Positions 1-5,758 are shown, numbered from the stretch's first letter. The stretch is 6,775 nucleotides of DNA from Candidatus Altarchaeota archaeon (GCA_018897475.1 JAHIKS010000102.1:1-6775), one strand, 5' to 3'. Made by a program: numbers and translations. The notes: a model not told the origin generated them from the letters alone.

Positions 1-669
1 ATAATGTGCCCCAGCTACGTGGCGGAAAGAATTCCATTCGACCCTAATCTAATGGTAACACCACTGAATTCAGAATTTTATCTAGGAAAAGAGGATGTTG
101 ATTCCATTCTGGAGAAGGAATTCGACTCCATAGTTATCGGCAACGGCCTCTCCCAGCAGCAGGAGAGCAAGTATGCGTTAAAGAAGTTGCTCAGAAAAAT
201 CAACGATAAGTCCGTCGTTCTGGATGCAGACGCGCTGAAGCTGGTAAAGCCGTCCTGGCTCAGGGAGAACTTCATCCTCACTCCGCATGAAAGGGAGTTC
301 CAAATCCTCTTCGGAGAGCCCGGTGAAACCCTCGAAGACAAGATAGAGGCGGTCGAGAAGAAGGCAAGGAAGATAAAGGCGACCATAGTCCTCAAGAACC
401 CGATTGATATAATCTCAAACGGCATGGAAACCAAACTCAACAATAGTGGCAATGCTGCCATGACAGTCGGAGGCACGGGAGATGCCCTTGCCGGCATCAT
501 CGGGGCGTTTCACTGCTGGGTTGAGCCATTGCAGGCGGCATGCGCGGGAGCGTTTCTCTGCGGTGTCGCAGGAGACCTGGCGCTGAACGACCTGAGCTAT
601 GCAATAATGGCAACGGACCTCATAGACAAGATTCCGGCGGCATTAAAATTTTGTAGTGAGTTTGAATGA
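1..669 (+). CDS. nnrD: ADP/ATP-dependent NAD(P)HX dehydratase, C-terminal part (5' end outside window)
   Basis: Repairs hydrated NADH/NADPH by nucleotide-dependent dehydration, in the cytoplasm. The open frame runs through the first base, so the gene begins upstream; the ATG at 4 is probably internal. Counting that Met as residue 1, the ribokinase-like YjeF C-terminal motifs appear in order: IGNGLS (45-50, usual form GPGLG), LDADAL (73-78), TPHEREF (93-99), NNSGN (146-150) and GGTGDALAG (156-164), with the family's catalytic Asp as D160. Roughly the first 60 residues of the kinase-like domain are missing, and whether an NnrE epimerase domain is fused in front cannot be seen. One deviation is LKNP at 130-133, where many relatives have LKG. 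The stop overlaps the next start (ATGA, 666-669), indicating translational coupling. The family call is secure; exact co-substrate preference is not. Confidence 0.9.
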   Translation: MMCPSYVAERIPFDPNLMVTPLNSEFYLGKEDVDSILEKEFDSIVIGNGLSQQQESKYALKKLLRKINDKSVVLDADALKLVKPSWLRENFILTPHEREFQILFGEPGETLEDKIEAVEKKARKIKATIVLKNPIDIISNGMETKLNNSGNAAMTVGGTGDALAGIIGAFHCWVEPLQAACAGAFLCGVAGDLALNDLSYAIMATDLIDKIPAALKFCSEFE

Positions 670-1085
670 TTGACGAACTGAAAAACTTTGAGGAGCTCGA
701 AGAGCACATCGGGAATTCAAATCTCACGTATCGGGAGGCAATTTTAGACTACTACAAGAAGCTCGGGGAACGGATGGGCTTCACAGTCAGGGAGAATTTC
801 TCTGTGATAAAAAATGGCGTGAATTCCGGCAAACTCGATATCATATGGATTGAGCCGAACATAACCTTCATTACAGAATTCGGCAAGCTCGATGACATTC
901 TTAAACACCTCTGGAAGATTGTTGAATTCTCCCCCAGCCTCGCAGTTCTACTTCTCAGCTCGAAATCGGAGTGCAGGGCCGAGAAGGTCTCGGAGCTCAT
1001 TGAAAAATCAGACATAACAAGAGAGGCCAAAAACAGATTCCTCATCCTTGACGTTACCGAGAAGAAGGTTATCAGAGAACCCTGA
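666..1085 (+). CDS. Hypothetical protein, possible PD-(D/E)XK-like fold
   Basis: A 139-residue soluble protein with no signal peptide or membrane segment, not recognised as a named family. It starts inside the stop of the NAD(P)HX dehydratase gene (ATGA overlap), so the two are probably co-translated. The N-terminal third is charged and helical. The middle has GKLDIIWIEP (55-64) followed by ITEFGKLDDILKHLWKI (69-85), then the hydrophobic strand SLAVLLLS (91-98). An Asp at a strand end (D58), a Glu on the next strand (E71) with a nearby Lys (K74), and then a helix recalls the core of PD-(D/E)XK nuclease-like proteins. The spacing E-F-G-K is one residue longer than the canonical E-x-K, so this is only an inference. 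The last 14 bases overlap the 3' end of rps3ae on the other strand. Coding status is supported by the coupling and the protein-like composition. Confidence 0.75.
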   Translation: MIDELKNFEELEEHIGNSNLTYREAILDYYKKLGERMGFTVRENFSVIKNGVNSGKLDIIWIEPNITFITEFGKLDDILKHLWKIVEFSPSLAVLLLSSKSECRAEKVSELIEKSDITREAKNRFLILDVTEKKVIREP

Positions 1086-1632
1086 GCTGCTCTATCTCAA
1101 CCCTCTTTACTGGACAGATGTTCTTTATTCCGTGATAGATTTCAGTCCCTAATTTGCCGAAGAGTGCTATCTGGGCGAATTCGTTAAGCTTGTCATTTCC
1201 GTGGGATTTGATGATGGATGATATTTTTACAGTAACGTCTCTTTTTTGCGAGCTCTGTATATGGCCATTGGTTACGGTTATGATTTTTATCTTGACCTTC
1301 TCCCCGCCCATCTCCACCATATCGATATAATCTATCTTGCTACCCCCTTTCCGGACTCTCGATTTCAGATAACCTGGGTTCATATTAAACATCTTGAACC
1401 TTGTATGGACCTGGTTACCATCAACTTTATCTATCACGAAAACTAACTTGATGTGCTGCTTTCCTCTATCCCCGGTCAAATCCTTCAGGGATATATCGAT
1501 GTTCCTCCCCTTGAGCAAGCCCGGGTTACTGGCTATTGTGGTCCCCAGACTTACGGAATCGAAATTCTCGGGGGCGATTACATCATAGGCGGATTTCTCC
1601 TTCCATGAGCCTACCTTTTTTTTCTTAGCCAT
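1072..1632 (-). CDS. rps3ae: Small ribosomal subunit protein eS1 (S3Ae)
   Basis: Component of the archaeal/eukaryotic 30S/40S subunit, near the mRNA exit side. The 186-residue protein starts with the basic MAKKKKVGSWKEK. It then shows the eS1 landmarks: a Trp followed by the AP..F motif (IAPENFDSV, 20-28), LKGRNIDISLKDLTGD (40-55), a beta-rich middle, YLKSRVRKGGSKIDYID (88-104), and the C-terminal KNICPVKRVEIEQ. Its length is close to other archaeal eS1 proteins. It is the last gene of the recJ-rps15-pcc1-rps3ae cluster and lies 26 bases after pcc1. No Shine-Dalgarno sequence is visible before the ATG at 1632, and the gap is very AT-rich, so it may also be transcribed from its own promoter as a nearly leaderless message. 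It converges on the upstream plus-strand gene with a 14-base overlap of coding ends. Confidence 0.95.
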   Translation of the reverse strand: MAKKKKVGSWKEKSAYDVIAPENFDSVSLGTTIASNPGLLKGRNIDISLKDLTGDRGKQHIKLVFVIDKVDGNQVHTRFKMFNMNPGYLKSRVRKGGSKIDYIDMVEMGGEKVKIKIITVTNGHIQSSQKRDVTVKISSIIKSHGNDKLNEFAQIALFGKLGTEIYHGIKNICPVKRVEIEQLRVL

Positions 1633-1658
1633 ATTAAAAATGTTAAATTTTTAATAAA
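1633..1658 (-). promoter_or_regulatory. AT-rich gap with possible TATA box for rps3ae
   Basis: The 26 bases between pcc1 and rps3ae read on the minus strand as TTTATTAAA (1658-1650) followed by more A/T up to the ATG, with no Shine-Dalgarno sequence. The TATA-like element is centred about 22 bases before the start codon. This would place an archaeal transcription start at or next to the ATG, as in leaderless genes. Low sequence complexity makes this weak evidence. Confidence 0.3.
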
Positions 1659-1910
1659 TCAAAAATTCACCTCTCGTGAATTTTTCATTTTCTTTATGTT
1701 ATCCTCAGCAACCATCTGGCACTTTATCACGTCATCGAGAGAGCTTAACAGGGTGTTAATCTTCTCCGCCTCAATCTTCGTTACGATTGTGTCCTTCTCA
1801 GCCCCTGTATCTATACTGAAGTTTTCCATATCCACGTTGTCTATCTGCAGGGCCTTTGAAACGCTTTGGGCATCCCCGGATTCCGTTTTTAGGACAGCGG
1901 TGAACTTCAT
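1659..1910 (-). CDS. pcc1: KEOPS complex subunit Pcc1
   Basis: Pcc1 is the small dimerising subunit of KEOPS, which with Kae1, Bud32 and Cgi121 makes the t6A37 modification of ANN-decoding tRNAs. At 83 residues it has the usual family length of about 80. Visible family features are the N-terminal strand MKFTAVLKTE, the helix and turn VSKALQIDNVDM (17-28), strand segments FSIDTG and TIVTKIEA, and the C-terminal helix with INTLLSSLDDVIKCQ (51-65), matching the typical S.lDD pattern before the last helix. The ATG at 1910 is preferred because an open frame extending further upstream merely runs antiphase through rps15. The rps15 stop lies one base upstream (TAA-A-ATG), so translation is probably coupled. 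The short size and variable sequence of Pcc1 proteins leave some doubt, but the position beside rps3ae agrees with gene order known in other archaea. Confidence 0.85.
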   Translation of the reverse strand: MKFTAVLKTESGDAQSVSKALQIDNVDMENFSIDTGAEKDTIVTKIEAEKINTLLSSLDDVIKCQMVAEDNIKKMKNSREVNF

Positions 1911-1911
1911 T

Positions 1912-2361
1912 TTAAAGCAGTCTTGCCTTATCGGGCTCGTACCTCCATTCCTTTGGCAGCTTCCCTGTGCTTCTGTAATACTTGCTGAGCCTGTGTATCT
2001 TCGCCTCCATAAGCTTGAGGCCCCTGTTATTGTGCCTGTCCTTGTGGTGCTTCTCAAGGTGCTTCCTCAGGTTTACCGCCTTCTTGATAAGGTTCTGCAG
2101 GTCCTCCGGTATTTCCGAGGCAAGATTATTCTTCTGGATAAAGTGACCTATCTTCTTTCCAGTTATCTGGTTTACAGAGGGAATTCCGTGCTGGTCCCTG
2201 AGAATTATACCTATCTTGCTCGGGGAATTGCCGTCCTTCACAAGCTTTACCACGAGCTCTTCAATCTCCTTATTGTCATAGAGCACCCACTCCGGAGGTG
2301 AAACTCTCAATGGCTTGCTTGACTTGGACTTACCCTTCTTTCTTGCATGAATTCTTGCCAT
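1912..2361 (-). CDS. rps15: Small ribosomal subunit protein uS15, archaeal type
   Basis: Binds the central domain of 16S rRNA. The start at 2361 gives 149 residues beginning MARIHARKKGKSKSSKP, the standard archaeal opening. Next come SPPEW (21-25), the N-terminal extension typical of archaeal and eukaryotic S15, and IGIILRDQHGIPSV (50-63). The core S15 motif follows as LRKHLEKHHKDRHNNRGL (98-115) and ends in RLSKYYRSTGKLPKEWRYE. An in-frame upstream ATG at 2460 overlaps the recJ stop, but it would add about 33 hydrophobic and polar residues unlike any S15, so it is not chosen. No Shine-Dalgarno sequence is obvious just before 2361. The gene is followed one base later by pcc1. Ribosomal proteins need high expression, so a promoter in the 95-base gap after recJ is likely. 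Confidence 0.95.
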   Translation of the reverse strand: MARIHARKKGKSKSSKPLRVSPPEWVLYDNKEIEELVVKLVKDGNSPSKIGIILRDQHGIPSVNQITGKKIGHFIQKNNLASEIPEDLQNLIKKAVNLRKHLEKHHKDRHNNRGLKLMEAKIHRLSKYYRSTGKLPKEWRYEPDKARLL

Positions 2362-2456
2362 CTCAGTACTTAACTCGTGGTATAGGGAAGATTTACTCCG
2401 CCCTATCCAGAACGAGCAATAAACAGAATAAAAAATTAGGCATGCAGCTTTAAAAA
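2362..2456 (-). promoter_or_regulatory. recJ-rps15 gap: T-run and possible rps15 promoter
   Basis: These 95 bases separate recJ from rps15, the widest gap in the cluster. On the minus strand the gap contains TTTTTAAA (2456-2449) and a T-rich run, AATTTTTTATT (about 2437-2427). Either could be a TATA-like element giving rps15 a leader of roughly 45-65 bases. The T-run could also act as an archaeal oligo-T terminator for recJ. A weaker element, CCCTATA, sits about 20-26 bases before the rps15 ATG and would fit a leaderless transcript. Sequence alone does not decide between these. Confidence 0.35.
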
Positions 2457-3848
2457 TCATTTGCTCAGCTGCTTTTTGAACATCTTGTCAACCAGGGTCA
2501 GGAATTCATCCCGTCTCTCCTTGGGGATTCTTGCCCCGGCGGCGATGTCATGACCTCCGCCCTCTCCACCAAAGGCACTGCTACATTCGTTCATCGCTTC
2601 ACCCAAATGGAGACCCCTCCTTATCAGGCCACGGTTGGCCCTTGATGACACCTTCAGCATATCCTTGTTATCTTTGTCCTCAGCCAGTGCAAGGACAGGT
2701 TTTTTTGATGAGAATTTTCTGGCCCCATACCCCATCCCGGCTATAACCCCTATTATGTTCTCGTCTATCTTCCCGGTGGCATCAAAATAATAGAGATTAT
2801 CCATTTCCTCTTTCTCCATGCTCGATAAGAATTCAATTCCCTCTCTCAGCCTCCTCCTGTACTGCTGGAGAGCGTCTTTTGCGTTCTTCCACCCCTCGTC
2901 TCTGTCACCCAGGCATACTCTCACCCCGACCTCTGACACCTCTTGTCTTCCGCAGGAATTCAACAGGGTCGCAAATTCCTTCGCATCCCTCAGCTCCGTT
3001 CCCCTTTCCTCACTCAATAGCGTAAAAACCTCGCCGATCATACCCTGGATTATGTATTCTGGGGTTCCGTTGTCAAGGAGAAGCATATACATGGCAGATG
3101 TCAGCTTCCGTCTCTCCTCAATATCCAAGTCAACATAGCTTTTCCACTGCCCGTCCTCTCTTTTCGGTTCTATTCCAAGGTTCTCTATGAAGGACACGCA
3201 AGAGGCTTCGTTGCCCACAAGCCCTGGAAGAATGGGGTCTGAGGCATACATCAGCATCTGGGCCAGCGCCCTGCTCTGCCTCCCAAACAGCCTGAGGTCG
3301 TGCTTGACCTTCACCGTCCCCTGCTTTACTGCGTCCTCGAGGATTATCCTGTTCAATGAGTGTAATTTTCCATCGGAATCCTGCATGTCCCCGACCGCTC
3401 CAACAATTGCGAGATGGGCCATCTCCTCATGGCCGAGAGCCTTTGCAACGAAGTAGGCAAGCCCGGCCCCTGACACATCAAGCCCCCCGTCATAGCCAAA
3501 GAAGTGCGGATTCACCTGATTGTCATATTCCATTGCAGGGGGATGATGGTCAATGACGTAGAAATTTCCAATCTTCTCTTTATGCTCCATGAGCATCTCC
3601 AGCTGCCCGCTGCCCATGTCGGTAAATACGACAGTCCTGCCGGAATTCTCGGCCTTCCCTATATTTATGCTGTCCAGTTGCTTAATGGCCATGAATTCGA
3701 CGTCCTTGCCCAGTTTTCTAAGGGCGTCCACCATTATGGCACATGCTGTAATCCCGTCGGCATCGTGATGGCTGACAACAAGGATGTTGTCTTCTTTGCT
3801 CATATTCTTCGCAACCCTGTTTATCTGCTCCTGGAATTCTCCCTTCAT
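2457..3848 (-). CDS. recJ: Archaeal RecJ-like DHH/DHHA1 phosphoesterase (nuclease)
   Basis: A 463-residue cytoplasmic Mn-dependent phosphoesterase of the DHH superfamily, in the archaeal RecJ/GAN group that trims single-stranded DNA or RNA. DHH-domain motifs are SHHDADG (26-32), TDMGSGQ (76-82), the signature IDHHPP (99-104) and GAVGDMQD (150-157), supplying the metal-binding Asp and His residues. A long linker of about 200 residues follows. The C-terminal DHHA1 domain ends with GGEGGGHDIAAGARIP (427-442), the substrate-binding glycine-rich motif. All catalytic motifs are present, so the enzyme should be active. It is first in a cluster with rps15, pcc1 and rps3ae. The association of a recJ-like gene with rps15 recurs in archaea, and such enzymes have been linked to replication (GINS/GAN) and to processing of RNA ends. 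Which polarity and substrate this one uses cannot be read from sequence. Confidence 0.9.
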   Translation of the reverse strand: MKGEFQEQINRVAKNMSKEDNILVVSHHDADGITACAIMVDALRKLGKDVEFMAIKQLDSINIGKAENSGRTVVFTDMGSGQLEMLMEHKEKIGNFYVIDHHPPAMEYDNQVNPHFFGYDGGLDVSGAGLAYFVAKALGHEEMAHLAIVGAVGDMQDSDGKLHSLNRIILEDAVKQGTVKVKHDLRLFGRQSRALAQMLMYASDPILPGLVGNEASCVSFIENLGIEPKREDGQWKSYVDLDIEERRKLTSAMYMLLLDNGTPEYIIQGMIGEVFTLLSEERGTELRDAKEFATLLNSCGRQEVSEVGVRVCLGDRDEGWKNAKDALQQYRRRLREGIEFLSSMEKEEMDNLYYFDATGKIDENIIGVIAGMGYGARKFSSKKPVLALAEDKDNKDMLKVSSRANRGLIRRGLHLGEAMNECSSAFGGEGGGHDIAAGARIPKERRDEFLTLVDKMFKKQLSK

Positions 3849-3859
3849 TTTACGAATGC

Positions 3860-3867
3860 TTTATATA
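3860..3867 (+). promoter_or_regulatory. TATA box for the flavoprotein gene
   Basis: TTTATATA is a near-perfect archaeal TATA box. Its centre lies about 32 bases before the ATG at 3896, which predicts a transcription start near 3890 and a leader of only about six bases. The absence of a Shine-Dalgarno sequence before that ATG is consistent with this. Confidence 0.7.
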
Positions 3868-3877
3868 AGATTGCTCG

Positions 3878-3884
3878 TTTATAA
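3878..3884 (-). promoter_or_regulatory. TATA box for the recJ cluster
   Basis: On the minus strand AGTTATAAACG contains TTATAAA centred at 3881. An offset of about 26 bases puts transcription initiation near 3855, seven bases before the recJ ATG at 3848. With the plus-strand TATA box it forms a compact divergent promoter region in which each transcript's TATA box lies close to or within the other transcript's 5' flank. Confidence 0.55.
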
Positions 3885-3895
3885 CTTAATCTGAA

Positions 3896-4570
3896 ATGAG
3901 AATCCTATGGTGCATAACGGGAGCCGGCCACCTCCTTCAGGAGTGCGTCGAGGTGATTGAAAAATCTCAGGACGAAGTCACAGTAGCACTCTCCTCGGCA
4001 GGGGAGGAGGTGGCAAGAACCTATGGCCTCTTCGACAGGATTAAGAAAGTCGCAGTGGAGACGATACTTGAATCGGAGCAGGGTTCAAGCTATCCCGTCT
4101 CCGGTAGAATGGCAAAGAAGGAATATGATGTGTTGGTGGTTGCCCCATGCACAGCCAACACTGTAGCAAAGACAGTACATGGAATTGCCGACTCCCTCGC
4201 AAGCAATCTCGTTGCGCAGGCGCAGAAGAGCGAGATTCCCATAGTAATTCTTCCAACCGATTTCGAAGAATCACAAAAGACAAAAATTCCCGTCACGATA
4301 GAATTCGAAAAATGCCAGAACTGCGAGCCATGCCCTGCAATGGAAGCCTGCCCCAACTTAGCATTCTACCGCGCTGAGAGACTTCGAATAAACCTTCTGA
4401 AATGCAATGCCTGCAGGAAGTGCATACTGCTCTGCGAACACGGAGCAGTAACATTTGGAAAAGAGGTTACAATAAAGTCAAGAGAGATAGACCTGAAGAA
4501 CCTCTCCGACCTAAAGAAAATACAGGGAATAAAGGCAGTCAGAAATCCTGAAGAACTTTATAGTTTATGA
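3896..4570 (+). CDS. Archaeal flavoprotein with C-terminal ferredoxin-like domain (MJ0208/DmrB-like)
   Basis: A 224-residue redox protein. The N-terminal half is an FMN-binding flavoprotein domain: the start MRILWCITGAGHLL has the phosphate-binding ITGAG loop (8-12), and VVAPCTANTVAKTVHGIADS (81-100) plus VILPTD (117-122) are typical of the archaeoflavoprotein/dihydromethanopterin-reductase and phosphopantothenoylcysteine-decarboxylase-like fold. The C-terminal part carries eight Cys for two Fe-S clusters: C140, C143, C146, C152 and C170, C173, C176, C180. It probably passes electrons between an Fe-S donor and a flavin or pterin-type acceptor; the substrate is unknown, and a methanopterin role is only one option. 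The first group is CX2CX2CX5CP rather than CX2CX2CX3CP. It is transcribed alone from a TATA box at 3860-3867. Its last 32 bases overlap the convergent membrane gene. Confidence 0.85.
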   Translation: MRILWCITGAGHLLQECVEVIEKSQDEVTVALSSAGEEVARTYGLFDRIKKVAVETILESEQGSSYPVSGRMAKKEYDVLVVAPCTANTVAKTVHGIADSLASNLVAQAQKSEIPIVILPTDFEESQKTKIPVTIEFEKCQNCEPCPAMEACPNLAFYRAERLRINLLKCNACRKCILLCEHGAVTFGKEVTIKSREIDLKNLSDLKKIQGIKAVRNPEELYSL

Positions 4571-5114
4571 TGTGCAGTAAGACCCACACCATTAGATACC
4601 CTGCAAATACAAAGGGGGTCCCCCAACCATCGTTATACTGCATAATACCATTATTTACGAGAGCAATCTCGCCAAGAGTACCAAAGATAGAAAACAGGAG
4701 AACATCATAGAGTGAGTAATTCTTATTGAATTCCCCGGGCAGATAGAGTGACCATGCAAAACCAACAAGGAAACAGATTAATATCACCTCTATCGGCATA
4801 TAACCTATGAATAACACACTCTCTAATATGCCCCACAGCCCAAGAGTCCCTCCGACATTTTCAGCCACAAACCCGACAAGCGCCAGGGAAAGACCCATTA
4901 TGGCGGCCTTCTTTAATGCCCCGGGATTATTTCTGTTATGGTAAACTTCAATGAGAAACCATAGAATGGAACACTCGACAAGTATCAGCCATATAAAATC
5001 CCTTGGCTGGAAGGTGGAGAATATAAAGCCAAGTGCCGAGAAAAGGACAAAGATATTCATAAGATTGACCTTCTCTCTGAGTGATATACTCTCCTGAGCA
5101 TCTTTGGCATCCAT
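4539..5114 (-). CDS. Six-helix membrane protein of unknown function
   Basis: A 191-residue integral membrane protein with about six hydrophobic helices, near residues 17-34, 38-57, 68-84, 100-125, 136-155 and 166-184. It has no signal peptide. Polar residues inside or beside helices stand out: FVAENVGG (82-89), YMPIEV (105-110), GTLGEI (145-150) and YNDGWG (160-165). An E..G....W pattern followed by P-x-E in a later helix vaguely recalls carotenoid cyclase/hydratase membrane families, but the match is too weak to assign. The ATG at 5114 is preceded by a weak GGAAGG six bases upstream; Met19 (about 5060), at the start of the first helix, is an alternative start. It is the last gene of the minus-strand membrane cluster, 35 bases after the 84-residue protein gene. 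Its 3' end overlaps the flavoprotein gene by 32 bases, so both C-termini are encoded on opposite strands of the same bases. Confidence 0.75.
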   Translation of the reverse strand: MDAKDAQESISLREKVNLMNIFVLFSALGFIFSTFQPRDFIWLILVECSILWFLIEVYHNRNNPGALKKAAIMGLSLALVGFVAENVGGTLGLWGILESVLFIGYMPIEVILICFLVGFAWSLYLPGEFNKNYSLYDVLLFSIFGTLGEIALVNNGIMQYNDGWGTPFVFAGYLMVWVLLHIINYKVLQDF

Positions 5115-5149
5115 TCTATACCTTCCGGTTATAAACTGGCTCCCCTACT

Positions 5150-5404
5150 CTAAAGCAGGAACATCATCGAAATTATAGTGGCCCCACCTATCATCATAAG
5201 CCCTGTCCTGAGGATTTCATTCTCAGTGGACCAAAATCCGGCGGTTATAAAACCAATGGCCGTTATAAATCCGCCAAAGCTCAAGAGAGCACTGGCATTC
5301 TTCTCAGCAAGGGGTTGTCCTGTTGCTGCAGCAGCTACGGCGTACATCACAATGACAACGCCCATTATCACTACTGCATATCCTGTCATCATACTTTGGT
5401 TCAT
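5150..5404 (-). CDS. Small three-helix membrane protein, paralogue A
   Basis: An 84-residue hydrophobic protein not recognised as a named family. It has about three membrane segments: residues 7-27, 41-58 and 65-84. A short hydrophilic loop (GQPLAEKNAS, 29-38) follows the first helix, and STENEILR (59-66) precedes the third. It aligns without gaps with the protein encoded just upstream (5423-5674) over 79 residues from MTGY to the C-terminus, with 31 identities by hand count. Shared blocks include MTGY, G.P.A, SFGGF..A.GF.T.G..S and R.G. The 18-base gap to that gene is AT-rich with no Shine-Dalgarno sequence, so translation may depend on read-through of ribosomes from the upstream gene. The paralogy strongly supports real coding for such a short gene. 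Function unknown; a membrane complex of the two paralogues is a possible inference. Confidence 0.8.
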   Translation of the reverse strand: MNQSMMTGYAVVIMGVVIVMYAVAAAATGQPLAEKNASALLSFGGFITAIGFITAGFWSTENEILRTGLMMIGGATIISMMFLL

Positions 5405-5422
5405 TTTCGTTTAGTTTTATTA

Positions 5423-5674
5423 TTAAATTAGCATCATGGTGCCGACAATCACTATCGCACCAGCTATTGACATTCCAGCCCTGACCTCATCAGAGTCCTT
5501 CGAAAAGCAACCAGAGGTTACGAAACCCAGAGCAACCATAAATCCACCAAAGCTCATCAGCGCCTTTGACCTCATAACAGCAATTGGTGTTCCCATGGAT
5601 GCGGCGATTATGGACATCATAATTATTGATATGCCAATTACAATTGCACCATAACCGGTCATAGTATATCTCAT
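5423..5674 (-). CDS. Small three-helix membrane protein, paralogue B
   Basis: An 83-residue hydrophobic protein, tandem paralogue of the next gene downstream (5150-5404). Helices lie at about 6-27, 40-57 and 64-83. The loop after helix 1 is MGTPIAVMRSK, and helix 2 carries SFGGFMVALGFVTSG, the best-conserved block of the pair. C55 and the acidic KDSDE (58-62) are specific to this copy. The start at 5674 is well supported: a strong Shine-Dalgarno sequence, GAGGTGAT, lies six bases upstream (5688-5681) and a TATA box is at 5726-5719. This gene therefore appears to begin its own transcription unit, probably continuing through paralogue A and perhaps the 191-residue protein. The family is not recognised and no catalytic residues are apparent; structural or regulatory membrane roles are possible but unproven. 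Confidence 0.82.
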   Translation of the reverse strand: MRYTMTGYGAIVIGISIIMMSIIAASMGTPIAVMRSKALMSFGGFMVALGFVTSGCFSKDSDEVRAGMSIAGAIVIVGTMMLI

Positions 5675-5680
5675 TTTATT

Positions 5681-5688
5681 ATCACCTC
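5681..5688 (-). promoter_or_regulatory. Strong Shine-Dalgarno site for paralogue B
   Basis: GAGGTGAT on the minus strand matches eight consecutive bases of the canonical complement to the archaeal 16S 3' end. The six-base spacer to the ATG at 5674 fixes that start. Most other genes in the window lack a site of this quality, which suggests this small protein is made in quantity. Confidence 0.8.
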
Positions 5689-5701
5689 TTGTTGGAATAA
5701 T

Positions 5702-5758
5702 CTGTTAGTTGAAACAGGTATAAATACTCCACTAGTCATTCCCATCATATGAACTAAT
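5702..5758 (-). promoter_or_regulatory. Inverted repeats flanking the TATA box (possible operators)
   Basis: Two small dyads flank the TATA box at 5719-5726. Upstream of it, ACTAGTCAT (5731-5739) pairs imperfectly, with one mismatch and one gap, with ATGAACTAAT (5749-5758). Between TATA and the predicted start, CTGTT (5702-5706) pairs with AACAG (5713-5717) across six bases. The first is placed where an activator could contact the transcription factors, the second where a repressor could block initiation. Both are short and may be chance. Confidence 0.3.
5719..5726 (-). promoter_or_regulatory. TATA box for the paralogue B-A unit
   Basis: TATTTATA on the minus strand is followed after about 26 bases by a predicted start near 5697. 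This leaves a leader of about 23 bases that contains the GAGGTGAT ribosome binding site. The geometry of TATA box, start, Shine-Dalgarno and ATG is coherent. Confidence 0.65.

Noticed and set aside
1911..2057. Longer version of pcc1 starting at 2057
   Set aside because: The extra 49 residues are the antiphase reading of rps15. Pcc1 normally starts with a strand like MKFTAVLKTE, and the ATG at 1910 follows the rps15 stop directly.
2362..2372. ACTGAG just before rps15 as a C/D-box RNA D box
   Set aside because: No convincing C box or paired C'/D' boxes at suitable spacing in the gap.
2362..2460. N-terminal extension of rps15 from an ATG at 2460 that overlaps the recJ stop in ATGA fashion
   Set aside because: It looks like a coupled start but adds about 33 residues foreign to S15; the archaeal S15 opening MARIHARKKG starts at 2361.
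5128..5135. TTTATAAC on the minus strand as a promoter for the six-helix protein
   Set aside because: It is centred only about 18 bases before the ATG, so the predicted start would fall inside the coding region; probably chance.
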